In this document: one piece after another, positions 19,190 to 26,748 of the stretch | Layout of the letters: every line of letters starts with the position of its first letter | Numbering within the stretch: position 1 is the stretch's first letter | Origin: CAYJHC01 sp964369465 | GTDB taxonomy: Bacteria; Bacillota; Clostridia; Peptostreptococcales; Anaerovoracaceae | DNA: 59,051 nucleotides | Direction of reading: 5' to 3' | Assembly (NCBI GenBank): GCA_964369465.1 | Contig: CAYJEX010000010.1 | Span: forward strand, 1-59,051 | Notes under the pieces: model-generated | The model's input: the letters and a program-made list of their open reading frames with translations, nothing else | The model's database searches: none | Told to the model about the DNA's origin: nothing | Position numbers and translations under genes: made by a program

Positions 19190-20083
19190 TTATTTATCTA
19201 AAAATCTACGCAACGATAGTAAGCTTCCTAGTATACCTATCGTTGTCCCAAGAACAACAAATGATACTCCCACATATATTGAAACCGTTGTTATTGGAAC
19301 AAGCGAGGTAGACAAAAGTGCTATCGCATCCATTCCATAAGATTCTGAAACAAAAACGTATAAACCTAACACTGCAATAGCAGAAAAAATTGCCGACAAT
19401 AGGCCTATCGTAATTCCTTCCACAATAAATGGTCCTCTGATAAATCCATTTGTCGCCCCAATATATCTCATAATTGCGATCTCTTCAGATCTAGCAGATA
19501 CTGTCAACTTAATAGTATTAGATACGACTACAACAGAGACAATAACTAGAAATATCATAAGAACAACTGCTCCCATTTGAATTCCATTAGTTACTGTCAA
19601 TAATTTATCTACAGTATCTCTATAAAAAGTTACATCTTCTACACCCGAAAGAGTTGCCCCTCTATTAGCTACATCTACCGCATTCTCCAAGTCATCCATA
19701 TTTATTATAATAGAATTTGGCAAAGGGTTTTCTACGAGCGCATCAAGCAAATAAGCATTTTCTCCCCAATTTTCCTTTAATTGCTCTAGCGCTTCATCTT
19801 TGTCTCTAAATGATACTTCTGCAACATTTTCCCATGTTGCGACTTCTCTTTGAATTTCTTCAGTTCTTTCTGGTGTAGTTTCATCTAATAAAAACAACTC
19901 TATACTATTGTAATCATCCTTTACACCTGAAATTGCCGAATTCAAATTGAGAATCACAGATAAAAAAATGCCTAGTATTATCAACATCGCTGTGATCGCA
20001 AACATTGCTGCAAGTGTTATGGTTTTGTTCCTCACAAACTGTTTTAAACCTTGTTTAGTTGTATATCCAAAATTACTGCTCAT
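19190..20083 (-). CDS. ftsX: cell-division ABC transporter permease FtsX
   Basis: Membrane half of the FtsEX complex that passes ATP-driven motion of FtsE to an extracellular murein hydrolase. The 297 residues show one N-terminal membrane helix (about 22-45), a large extracellular loop (about 50-170), and three more helices (about 175-290), the standard FtsX plan; VVVSNTIKLTVSARSEEIAIMRYIGAT, read in part, is the family's coupling segment. The start overlaps the ftsE end by 11 bases. The next gene encodes the probable client hydrolase. Confidence 0.95.
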   Translation of the reverse strand: MSSNFGYTTKQGLKQFVRNKTITLAAMFAITAMLIILGIFLSVILNLNSAISGVKDDYNSIELFLLDETTPERTEEIQREVATWENVAEVSFRDKDEALEQLKENWGENAYLLDALVENPLPNSIIINMDDLENAVDVANRGATLSGVEDVTFYRDTVDKLLTVTNGIQMGAVVLMIFLVIVSVVVVSNTIKLTVSARSEEIAIMRYIGATNGFIRGPFIVEGITIGLLSAIFSAIAVLGLYVFVSESYGMDAIALLSTSLVPITTVSIYVGVSFVVLGTTIGILGSLLSLRRFLDK

Positions 20084-20840
20084 TTCTTTTTAAAAGTACC
20101 TCCACTCTATCTTTTACTGTCTGCTTTGAGTTGGAAAATCCAGCTCCACCTCTTGAGACCATATTTTTTTTATTATAGGCACCTGTTTCATCTCTTACAA
20201 TTTTTCCTTGGTCTATAACAAGTACACGCTTGTTCATTTTGTCTACAATATCTTTTGCGTGAGTAACCATAATTACTGTAGTTCCTTGATCATTAATACT
20301 ATCAAGTAATTTCATTATCTCCCACGCAGTTTTCGGATCAAGATTTCCTGTAGGTTCATCGGCAACAATAATGTTAGGTCTATTAACTAGCGCTCTTGCT
20401 ATCCCTACTCTTTGTTGCTCTCCCGCCGAAAGCTCATTTGGGTATTTTTCACTTTTTGTACCTATCCCTACAACATTAAGCACCATAGGAACAAGTTTTT
20501 CAATTTCTGCTCTATCGTGATTCGTAATCTCCAATGCAAATGCGACATTTTCAAAAACTGTCTTTTTAGGAAGCAATCTGAAATCTTGAAATATCATTCC
20601 AATATTTCTTCTATGATATGGAACTTCTTTCTTCCCTAATTCGTTTACAATTTTTCCATCGATAAATATAGATCCTTCATCTAATTCTATTTCTTTTAGT
20701 AAAAGTCTTATAAATGTAGTTTTTCCTGCACCGCTTGGTCCTACAAGGAACAGAAATTCTCCATCATCAATTTGCAAACTAACATTATCTAAACCAATAT
20801 TAGTTTTATATTTTTTTGTTACATTTTTTAATACAATCAT
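20073..20840 (-). CDS. ftsE: cell-division ATP-binding protein FtsE
   Basis: ABC ATPase partner of FtsX on the cytoplasmic side. Walker A GPSGAGKTT (about 34-42), signature LSAGEQQRVGIARAL, Walker B IIVADEPTGNLD and the H-loop VTHAK are all present. At 255 residues it is slightly longer than typical FtsE (about 225-230) by a polar C-terminal extension (after VIDQGKIVRDE). The ribosome binding site AAGGAAATACTG precedes the ATG. First gene of the row. Confidence 0.95.
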   Translation of the reverse strand: MIVLKNVTKKYKTNIGLDNVSLQIDDGEFLFLVGPSGAGKTTFIRLLLKEIELDEGSIFIDGKIVNELGKKEVPYHRRNIGMIFQDFRLLPKKTVFENVAFALEITNHDRAEIEKLVPMVLNVVGIGTKSEKYPNELSAGEQQRVGIARALVNRPNIIVADEPTGNLDPKTAWEIMKLLDSINDQGTTVIMVTHAKDIVDKMNKRVLVIDQGKIVRDETGAYNKKNMVSRGGAGFSNSKQTVKDRVEVLLKRNEQ

Positions 20841-20898
20841 CAGTATTTCCTTTTAATTATTCAAAATTCAATTTAAAATCAACTTTGCATTATATATA

Positions 20899-20926
20899 AT
20901 TATATCATATATCCAAAAAACCTCAA
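20899..20926 (-). promoter_or_regulatory. promoter upstream of ftsE
   Basis: On the minus strand: TTGAGG, 16 bases, TATAAT, the latter as an extended -10 (TGATATAAT, 20899-20907). No promoter as good was seen between the following genes down to the terminator at 13.1 kb, so seven genes may be read from here. The leader is about 50 bases. Confidence 0.6.
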
Positions 20927-20945
20927 AATTGCGCCACTTTTATGT

Positions 20946-21878
20946 TTATTTTTGCAAAAGTTCTTTTGATTTAATCACTATATCACTTGCTGTCATACCA
21001 TATTTTCGCTTTAATTCTTCAGGCTTTCCAGATTCTCCAAAAGTGTCATTTTGCCCAACCATTTTCATTTTTTGAGGGGATTCCTCGGCCAAAACATGTG
21101 CAACTGCTTCACCTAGCCCTCCAATTACTGAATGTTCCTCACAGGTTACTATTCCTTTTGTTTCTTTTGCTGCTTTTATAATTATATCTTTATCAATAGG
21201 CTTTATTGTATGAATATCTATAACTCTAGCTGATATGCCATCTTTTTCTAATTCTTTTGCCGCATCAACTGCTTCTGACACCATTATTCCGGTCGCAATT
21301 AATGTTATATCTTTTCCCTCTTTTATTTGTTTTCCTTTACCTATTACAATTTCATCTTCTTCATTATATACAATAGGAACTGCCGCTCTTCCTAGCCTTA
21401 AATATACAGGTCCTTCATGAACAATTGCAGCTTCTAATAATTTCTTCGCCGAAACACCGTCAGAAGGATTCAAAACAACCATATTAGGAATTGTTCTCAT
21501 TAGCGCAATATCTTCAAATGTTTGATGACTAGCTCCATCCTCTCCTACAGTTATGCCAGCATGTGTTGCACATATTTTTACATTTAGTTGCGGATAGCCA
21601 ATAGAATTTCTAATTATTTCAAATGCTCTTCCTGTAGCAAACATCGCAAACGTGCTTGCACAAACAATTTTTCCAGATGCAGCAAGCCCTGCCGCTGTCC
21701 CATAGAGATTTTGTTCTGCAATTCCCATATTAAAAAATCTGTCAGGGAAATCTTTTGCAAATTCTGCAGTCATAGTAGATTTAGACAAATCCGCATCCAT
21801 TACAACTAAGTTTTCATATTTATCTCCAAACTCTACAAGACCCTTTCCATATGCTTGTCTCGTTGCCATTTTTTCCAT
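20946..21878 (-). CDS. transketolase, C-terminal subunit
   Basis: A 310-residue protein with the transketolase pyrimidine-binding domain (about 5-165) and C-terminal domain (about 185-305). The glutamate-bearing block is GIAEQNLYGTAAGLA, and the family's THAGITVGEDGASHQ follows. Paired with the adjacent N-terminal subunit it forms one transketolase that moves two-carbon units between sugar phosphates in the non-oxidative pentose phosphate pathway. The split form is common in Clostridia and archaea. AAGGAGG precedes the start; the gap to the N-terminal gene is 47 bases. Confidence 0.94.
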   Translation of the reverse strand: MEKMATRQAYGKGLVEFGDKYENLVVMDADLSKSTMTAEFAKDFPDRFFNMGIAEQNLYGTAAGLAASGKIVCASTFAMFATGRAFEIIRNSIGYPQLNVKICATHAGITVGEDGASHQTFEDIALMRTIPNMVVLNPSDGVSAKKLLEAAIVHEGPVYLRLGRAAVPIVYNEEDEIVIGKGKQIKEGKDITLIATGIMVSEAVDAAKELEKDGISARVIDIHTIKPIDKDIIIKAAKETKGIVTCEEHSVIGGLGEAVAHVLAEESPQKMKMVGQNDTFGESGKPEELKRKYGMTASDIVIKSKELLQK

Positions 21879-21925
21879 TTTATTTCCTCCTTAATACGAT
21901 TAAAATATTAATGTCCTAAAATCAA

Positions 21926-22729
21926 TTACGCAAGTTCTTGCAGTGCTTTTTTCTTTTCTTCATCGTTAGGAGCTTTGCCATGCCATCCTGCTTCATTTTC
22001 CATAAATGATACTCCTTTGCCTTTTATTGTTTTTGCAACAAAAACTGTAGGCTTATCCTTTGTTATTCTTCCTGTAGCAAAGGCTTCTTTTATTACAAGT
22101 TCATCATGACCATCACCGACTATTACTTTAAAACCAAATGCTTCGAATTTTTTTTCGATAGAATCTACATTCATGACTTCTTGGTTTTTCCCGTCTATTT
22201 GTAGTCCATTATTGTCTATAATTACAAACAGATTATCTAGTTTATAATGCGATGCCGCCATTGCTGCTTCCCATACCAATCCTTCTTGAAGTTCTCCATC
22301 TCCTAAGATTGTATAAACTCTGCCTTCGTTTTTATCCAATTTATTAGAAAGTGCCATACCTATAGCAGACGAAAATCCCTGCCCTAAAGAACCTGTAGAC
22401 ATTTCTACGCCTGGAATCTTTTTTTTGTCAGGATGTCCTTGCAACATGTTTCCAATTTTTCTTAACTTCAAAAGTTCTTCTTGCGGGAAAAATCCTTTTT
22501 CCACAAGTGCTCCGTAAAGTGCAGGTGCTCCATGTCCTTTTGACAAAACAAACTTGTCTCTATCAACCATGCTTGGATTTGTTGAATCAATATTCATTTC
22601 ATCAAAATACAAAACCGCAACAATATCTGCCATTGAGAGCGATCCCCCTGGATGACCAGATCCTGCTTGGCTAATTGATTCAATAATATGTCTTCTAATA
22701 CTCTTGCTAACTTCCTTAATTGTTTCCAT
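21926..22729 (-). CDS. transketolase, N-terminal (thiamine diphosphate-binding) subunit
   Basis: A 267-residue protein equal to the first half of classical transketolase. It shows GHPGGSLSMADIVAVLYF, the VLSKGHGAPALYGAL segment, and the thiamine diphosphate/magnesium motif GDGELQEG...IIDNNGLQIDG. Encoded just upstream of the C-terminal subunit on the same strand; together they supply ribose-5-phosphate and erythrose-4-phosphate in cells lacking an oxidative branch. The start is preceded by AAGGGAG. Confidence 0.95.
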   Translation of the reverse strand: METIKEVSKSIRRHIIESISQAGSGHPGGSLSMADIVAVLYFDEMNIDSTNPSMVDRDKFVLSKGHGAPALYGALVEKGFFPQEELLKLRKIGNMLQGHPDKKKIPGVEMSTGSLGQGFSSAIGMALSNKLDKNEGRVYTILGDGELQEGLVWEAAMAASHYKLDNLFVIIDNNGLQIDGKNQEVMNVDSIEKKFEAFGFKVIVGDGHDELVIKEAFATGRITKDKPTVFVAKTIKGKGVSFMENEAGWHGKAPNDEEKKKALQELA

Positions 22730-22811
22730 GTTTGCTCCCTTCGTCTATAATCTGATTTGTATTTTATATTCTAAAAATTCCTTCTTGGTTTTAATTTATG
22801 CTTGCTATAAT

Positions 22812-24188
22812 TTATAGTCCTAGTATTAATTTAGCAAGCAAGAAATACGCTGTAACTGAAATCATATCGGTAATCGACGAAATCATAGGGCTTGCCATAA
22901 GCGCAGGGTCAATTCCTATTTTCTTTGCAATCAAAGGCAGCATTCCACCTATTGCTTTTGCAGCAAAAACTATTATTAGCATTGCAATACAGACTGTAAG
23001 TGCCACTCCCAATCCTTCTTGTGCAAAGAAGTAGATACGAACAAAATTGAATGCACTCAATATTATCCCAATTACTATACTTATTCGGAACTCTTTCCAT
23101 AATATTTTATACCAAGATTTAGGAGCTACATCGCCTACTGCCAAACTTCTAATTATCAATGTCGCAGATTGAGAGCCTGAGTTTCCTCCTGTTCCCATTA
23201 ACATAGGCATATATGCAACTAATGCAATCACTTGTGACAACGTTGCCTCAAAAGCATTTATAATGCTACCTGTAATTACATACGAACACATCAACAAGAA
23301 CAACCATATAATACGACTTTTTACGTGTGAAAAAACTCCCCTATCAAGATATTCCGCAGAAGTCCCATCAAAGACACCTGCCATTCTCTCCATATCCTCT
23401 GTCGCTTCCTCTTCTATTACTTCTAAAATGTCATCAACTGTAACAATCCCCACTAGCCTGTCCTCATTGTCAACAACTGGGATTGCAATATATCCATATT
23501 TGAGAAACTTTTCAGAAACAGATTCTTGGTCTTCATATACATTAATTGAGACAAAGTCTTCTGCCATAATGTCAGAGATTATTTCATCTTCTCCATGAAT
23601 AACTAAACTTCTAAGAGATACTATTCCTATTAGTTTTCTACCTTTCGATTTCACGTAACATGTATATACAGTTTCACTATCCATCCCTTCTGTTTTGATA
23701 TGTCTTAGCGCCTCTGCTACAGTCATATCCTTTTGAAGACTTATATAGTCAGGGGTCATTAATGTTCCTGCACAATCATCAGGATAATTAAGGAATGTAT
23801 TTATTGTTTTTCTTTCATTCTTTGGTGTTCTTTCTAGAATCTTATCAACTAGATTAGCAGGAAGTTCTTCCAAGACATCTATTTTATCATCAAAATCTAA
23901 CTCCCTCATAATATATTCAATCTCATTATCTGTAATAGTGCTTATTATCTTTACTTGTTCATCTGAAGAAAGCCTAGAGAAAACTTCTACCGAAATATCT
24001 TTAGGCAACATTCTGAAAACAATAACTGTAATATATATGCCAAGTTCCTCATTTATCTCTTCAATTATTTCAGCTATATCAGCTTCATTGTTTTCGATAA
24101 TAAGTCTTCTAGCATCAACATATTTTTTTTCTTCGAGAAGTTCAATTATTTGTTCTATTAAATTTTCAAGGTTTTCTCTTTTTTCCAT
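22812..24188 (-). CDS. mgtE: magnesium transporter MgtE
   Basis: Magnesium channel/transporter of the inner membrane. The 458-residue form starts at the ATG at 24188 (AAGGA six bases upstream); a GTG five codons earlier is less likely. Order: superhelical N domain (about 10-130, with the DEQVKIIS and LEELPANLVDKIL repeats), two CBS domains (about 135-260), a plug helix, and five membrane helices (about 285-458) with the pore segment MGTGGNSGSQSATLIIRSLA. Cytosolic magnesium closes the channel through the N and CBS domains. Monocistronic. Confidence 0.95.
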   Translation of the reverse strand: MEKRENLENLIEQIIELLEEKKYVDARRLIIENNEADIAEIIEEINEELGIYITVIVFRMLPKDISVEVFSRLSSDEQVKIISTITDNEIEYIMRELDFDDKIDVLEELPANLVDKILERTPKNERKTINTFLNYPDDCAGTLMTPDYISLQKDMTVAEALRHIKTEGMDSETVYTCYVKSKGRKLIGIVSLRSLVIHGEDEIISDIMAEDFVSINVYEDQESVSEKFLKYGYIAIPVVDNEDRLVGIVTVDDILEVIEEEATEDMERMAGVFDGTSAEYLDRGVFSHVKSRIIWLFLLMCSYVITGSIINAFEATLSQVIALVAYMPMLMGTGGNSGSQSATLIIRSLAVGDVAPKSWYKILWKEFRISIVIGIILSAFNFVRIYFFAQEGLGVALTVCIAMLIIVFAAKAIGGMLPLIAKKIGIDPALMASPMISSITDMISVTAYFLLAKLILGL

Positions 24189-24212
24189 AATTTTTCCTTC
24201 CACCTACTATAC

Positions 24213-24242
24213 ATTATACTCTATTAAGGTAAAATTTCGCAA
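24213..24242 (-). promoter_or_regulatory. mgtE promoter with very short leader
   Basis: On the minus strand TTGCGA, 18 bases, TATAAT. Transcription would start about 18-20 bases before the ATG, leaving no room for the M-box magnesium riboswitch that precedes many mgtE genes. Confidence 0.5.
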
Positions 24243-24443
24243 CTATGTCTTTAATTCACAGAGCAATTTTACACAATTTACACAGTAAAATACTGTATAC
24301 TTCACCCTCTAAAAGCTCAAATTCATTTCCGAATTTTTCAATTTATTTTTTTCGCGGAAAATCATTTGAAATTTCAACGAATCTTGTAATGATAATTTTC
24401 GAGAAATATTCTGTATTTTTCCTACATTTAAAACAATAAAATA
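24243..24443. other. intergenic stretch between mgtE and gdhA promoters
   Basis: About 200 AT-rich bases. I see no open frame with a ribosome binding site and no stable hairpin with a T-run. It appears to be spacer between two divergent promoters, possibly containing upstream A/T elements. Confidence 0.5.
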
Positions 24444-24477
24444 TTGACTTATTAAATTTTAAATGTTAAAATTTAAT
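24444..24477 (+). promoter_or_regulatory. gdhA promoter overlapped by a 27-base palindrome
   Basis: TTGACT (24444-24449), a 17-base spacer and TAAAAT (24467-24472) form a promoter. A perfect inverted repeat, arms ATTAAATTTTAA and TTAAAATTTAAT with ATG between (24451-24477), covers the spacer and the -10, the place for a repressor. A second TATAAT lies at 24507-24512 with a poor -35. Confidence 0.6.
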
Positions 24478-24538
24478 CATAGTAACAGACTATTCAAAGT
24501 TATAGTTATAATAAATTAAATTTCAGAGGAGAATTGAA

Positions 24539-25885
24539 ATGGGAAAAATCACTCAACCTTACTTAGACGTTGTAAAGCAACGTAATGCAAATGAGCCTGA
24601 ATTTATTCAAGCAGTAGAAGAAGTACTAGATACTATCGAGCCAGTACTAGAAAAATATCCAGAATTCGTAGAAGCAGGAATCGTAGAGAGACTTGTTGAA
24701 CCTGAAAGAGGATTCGTTTTCAGAGTACCTTGGGTTGATGATAGCGGTAAAGTTCAAGTTAACAGAGGTTTCAGATACCAATTTAATGGAGCAATCGGAC
24801 CTTACAAAGGTGGTTGTAGATTCCACCCTTCAGTATACCAAGGTATAATCAAATTCTTAGGATTTGAGCAAATTTTCAAAAACAGTTTAACTGGACTTCC
24901 TATCGGTGGTGGTAAAGGTGGTTCTGACTTTGACCCTAAAGGAAAATCAGATGGCGAAATCATGAGATTCTGTCAATCATTCATGACTGAACTTGGAAAA
25001 TATCTTGGTCCTGATACTGACGTTCCTGCAGGAGATATCGGTGTTGGCGGAAAAGAAATTGGTTACATGTTTGGTCAGTGGAAAAGACTTAACGGAAAAT
25101 TCCAAGGCGTTTTAACAGGAAAAGGAATTGGTTGGGGCGGATCACTAGGTAGAACACAAGCTACTGGATTTGGTACTGTTTATTTTGTAAGAGAAATGTT
25201 AAAAGCTAATGGTATGGATTACAAAGGCAAAAGAGTTCTTATCTCAGGAGCTGGTAATGTTGCTATGTATGCTTGCCAAAAAGCTCAAGAGTATGGCGCA
25301 AAAGTACTTACACTTTCTGACTCAAAAGGTTATGTTATCGATGAAGATGGAATCCAAATCGACAAATGGATCGACCTTAAAGCTGCTAACAATGATGTAA
25401 GAGTTGCTGATTATGTAAAATTAGTTAACCCTAATGCAAAATTCGTAGCAAGAGACGCTGGAAGCCTTTGGGATGTTAAATGTGACATCGCACTTCCTTG
25501 CGCAACTCAAAATGATATCCTTATCGAAGATGCTAAAAAACTAGTTGCTAATGGCTGTAAAGCTATTGGTGAAGGCGCAAACATGCCTTGTACAAATGAA
25601 GCTGTTCAATACATGCTAGAAAACAAAGTTCTTATCGGACCTGCAAAAGCTGCTAACGCTGGTGGTGTTGCTGTATCTGCATTAGAAATGTCACAAAATA
25701 GCATGAGATTAGAGTGGACATTTGACGAAGTAAACGAAAAACTAGATGCAATCATGACAAATATTTTCAAAGCTTGTGATGATTCTTCAAAAGAATTCGG
25801 AATGGAAGGTAACTACGTAGCTGGAGCTAACATTGCTGGATTTATGAAAGTTGCGAAAGCAATGATGGCACAAGGAATCGTTTAA
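24539..25885 (+). CDS. gdhA: NADP-type glutamate dehydrogenase
   Basis: Hexameric glutamate dehydrogenase of the 450-residue class, linking ammonia and 2-oxoglutarate to glutamate. The N-terminal substrate domain shows FRYQFNGAIGPYKGGCRFHP and GLPIGGGKGGSDFDPKGKS, the second with the catalytic lysine; the C-terminal Rossmann domain starts near 240 with ISGAGNVAMYACQKA. AGAGGAGA six bases from the ATG is a strong ribosome binding site, and codons are strongly biased, as in highly expressed genes. Cofactor preference is inferred from family similarity. Followed by a terminator. Confidence 0.95.
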   Translation: MGKITQPYLDVVKQRNANEPEFIQAVEEVLDTIEPVLEKYPEFVEAGIVERLVEPERGFVFRVPWVDDSGKVQVNRGFRYQFNGAIGPYKGGCRFHPSVYQGIIKFLGFEQIFKNSLTGLPIGGGKGGSDFDPKGKSDGEIMRFCQSFMTELGKYLGPDTDVPAGDIGVGGKEIGYMFGQWKRLNGKFQGVLTGKGIGWGGSLGRTQATGFGTVYFVREMLKANGMDYKGKRVLISGAGNVAMYACQKAQEYGAKVLTLSDSKGYVIDEDGIQIDKWIDLKAANNDVRVADYVKLVNPNAKFVARDAGSLWDVKCDIALPCATQNDILIEDAKKLVANGCKAIGEGANMPCTNEAVQYMLENKVLIGPAKAANAGGVAVSALEMSQNSMRLEWTFDEVNEKLDAIMTNIFKACDDSSKEFGMEGNYVAGANIAGFMKVAKAMMAQGIV

Positions 25886-25912
25886 TCAATTCCCCAAAAT
25901 ACAAATAATTGT

Positions 25913-25945
25913 AACGGTCATATTCTATATGACCGTTCCTTTTTT
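25913..25945 (+). terminator. gdhA terminator
   Basis: AACGGTCATA, short loop, TATGACCGTT, then CCTTTTTT: a 10-bp perfect stem 28 bases after the gdhA stop. Confidence 0.9.
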
Positions 25946-25990
25946 ACAAAAATCAAAAGATAAAATAAAAATATGGAGGGAAATACACAA

Positions 25991-26590
25991 ATGACTCATA
26001 ATTCTTCTTTAGCTAACCCAACTCCCATAGGACTACTAGGCCTTGCACTCGTTACATTCGTAGCATCTTCTGCTAAGCTAGGCATCACAGATGGAACTTC
26101 ATTAATAATCCCATGGGCATTTTTTTTGGGCGCTTCTGCACAACTTTACGCATCAATTGTTGATGCAAAACTAAACAACACATTTGGAGCAACAGCATTC
26201 GGAGGCTATGCCTTCTTTTGGTATTCTGTCGCATTTACTTGGTTAATTCAAAATGGAGTTTTTGGAGAAACTCTTCAACTCACAGCAGATATAAATCAAC
26301 TAGGATTTGCTTACTTAGGATATTTGATTTTTTCATTATATATGACAATTGGTGCACTTGCGACGAACAAGAACTTGTTTTTCATTTTTGTGCTGATTGA
26401 TCTACTTTTCTTAGGATTAAGCTTAAGCACATTTGGAGTAATGGAACATTCAATGCATATGTTAGCCGCTTATTCAGAAATGGCAATTGCAATTTTATCA
26501 TTCTATGGATCAGCATCAGTTATATTCCAGAGTCAATTTGGTAAAAATATTTTACCTTTAGGATCTGCATTCATTAAACCAAAGGCATAA
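25991..26590 (+). CDS. acetate/succinate uptake transporter, GPR1/FUN34/YaaH family
   Basis: A 199-residue membrane protein with six hydrophobic helices and the family signature NPTPIGLLGLAL at its N-terminus (NPAPLGL in relatives). SatP-type members move acetate and succinate with protons. The ATG at 25991 follows GGAGGG by ten bases; an ATG at 25973 overlaps that ribosome binding site and is less likely. It lies between the gdhA terminator and its own terminator, so read-through or an unseen promoter in the 25946-25974 gap must drive it. Substrate is inferred from family. Confidence 0.88.
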   Translation: MTHNSSLANPTPIGLLGLALVTFVASSAKLGITDGTSLIIPWAFFLGASAQLYASIVDAKLNNTFGATAFGGYAFFWYSVAFTWLIQNGVFGETLQLTADINQLGFAYLGYLIFSLYMTIGALATNKNLFFIFVLIDLLFLGLSLSTFGVMEHSMHMLAAYSEMAIAILSFYGSASVIFQSQFGKNILPLGSAFIKPKA

Positions 26591-26602
26591 ACGACAAAAA
26601 CA

Positions 26603-26645
26603 AAGAAGGTTATGTATGGTATTTCCATATTCAACCTTCTTTTTT
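26603..26645 (+). terminator. terminator after the acetate transporter gene
   Basis: AAGAAGGTT pairs with AACCTTCTT, with an inner TATGG/CCATA stem, followed by TTTTTT on the plus strand. Confidence 0.85.
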
Positions 26646-26748
26646 ATTTCTTGTAAAATATTGAGTTACTTTTAGAGTTATATACTGCCATCTGTGCGAC
26701 AAACTATCTTATTCTTATACTAAGGACCATATAACAAGATAATTCACA

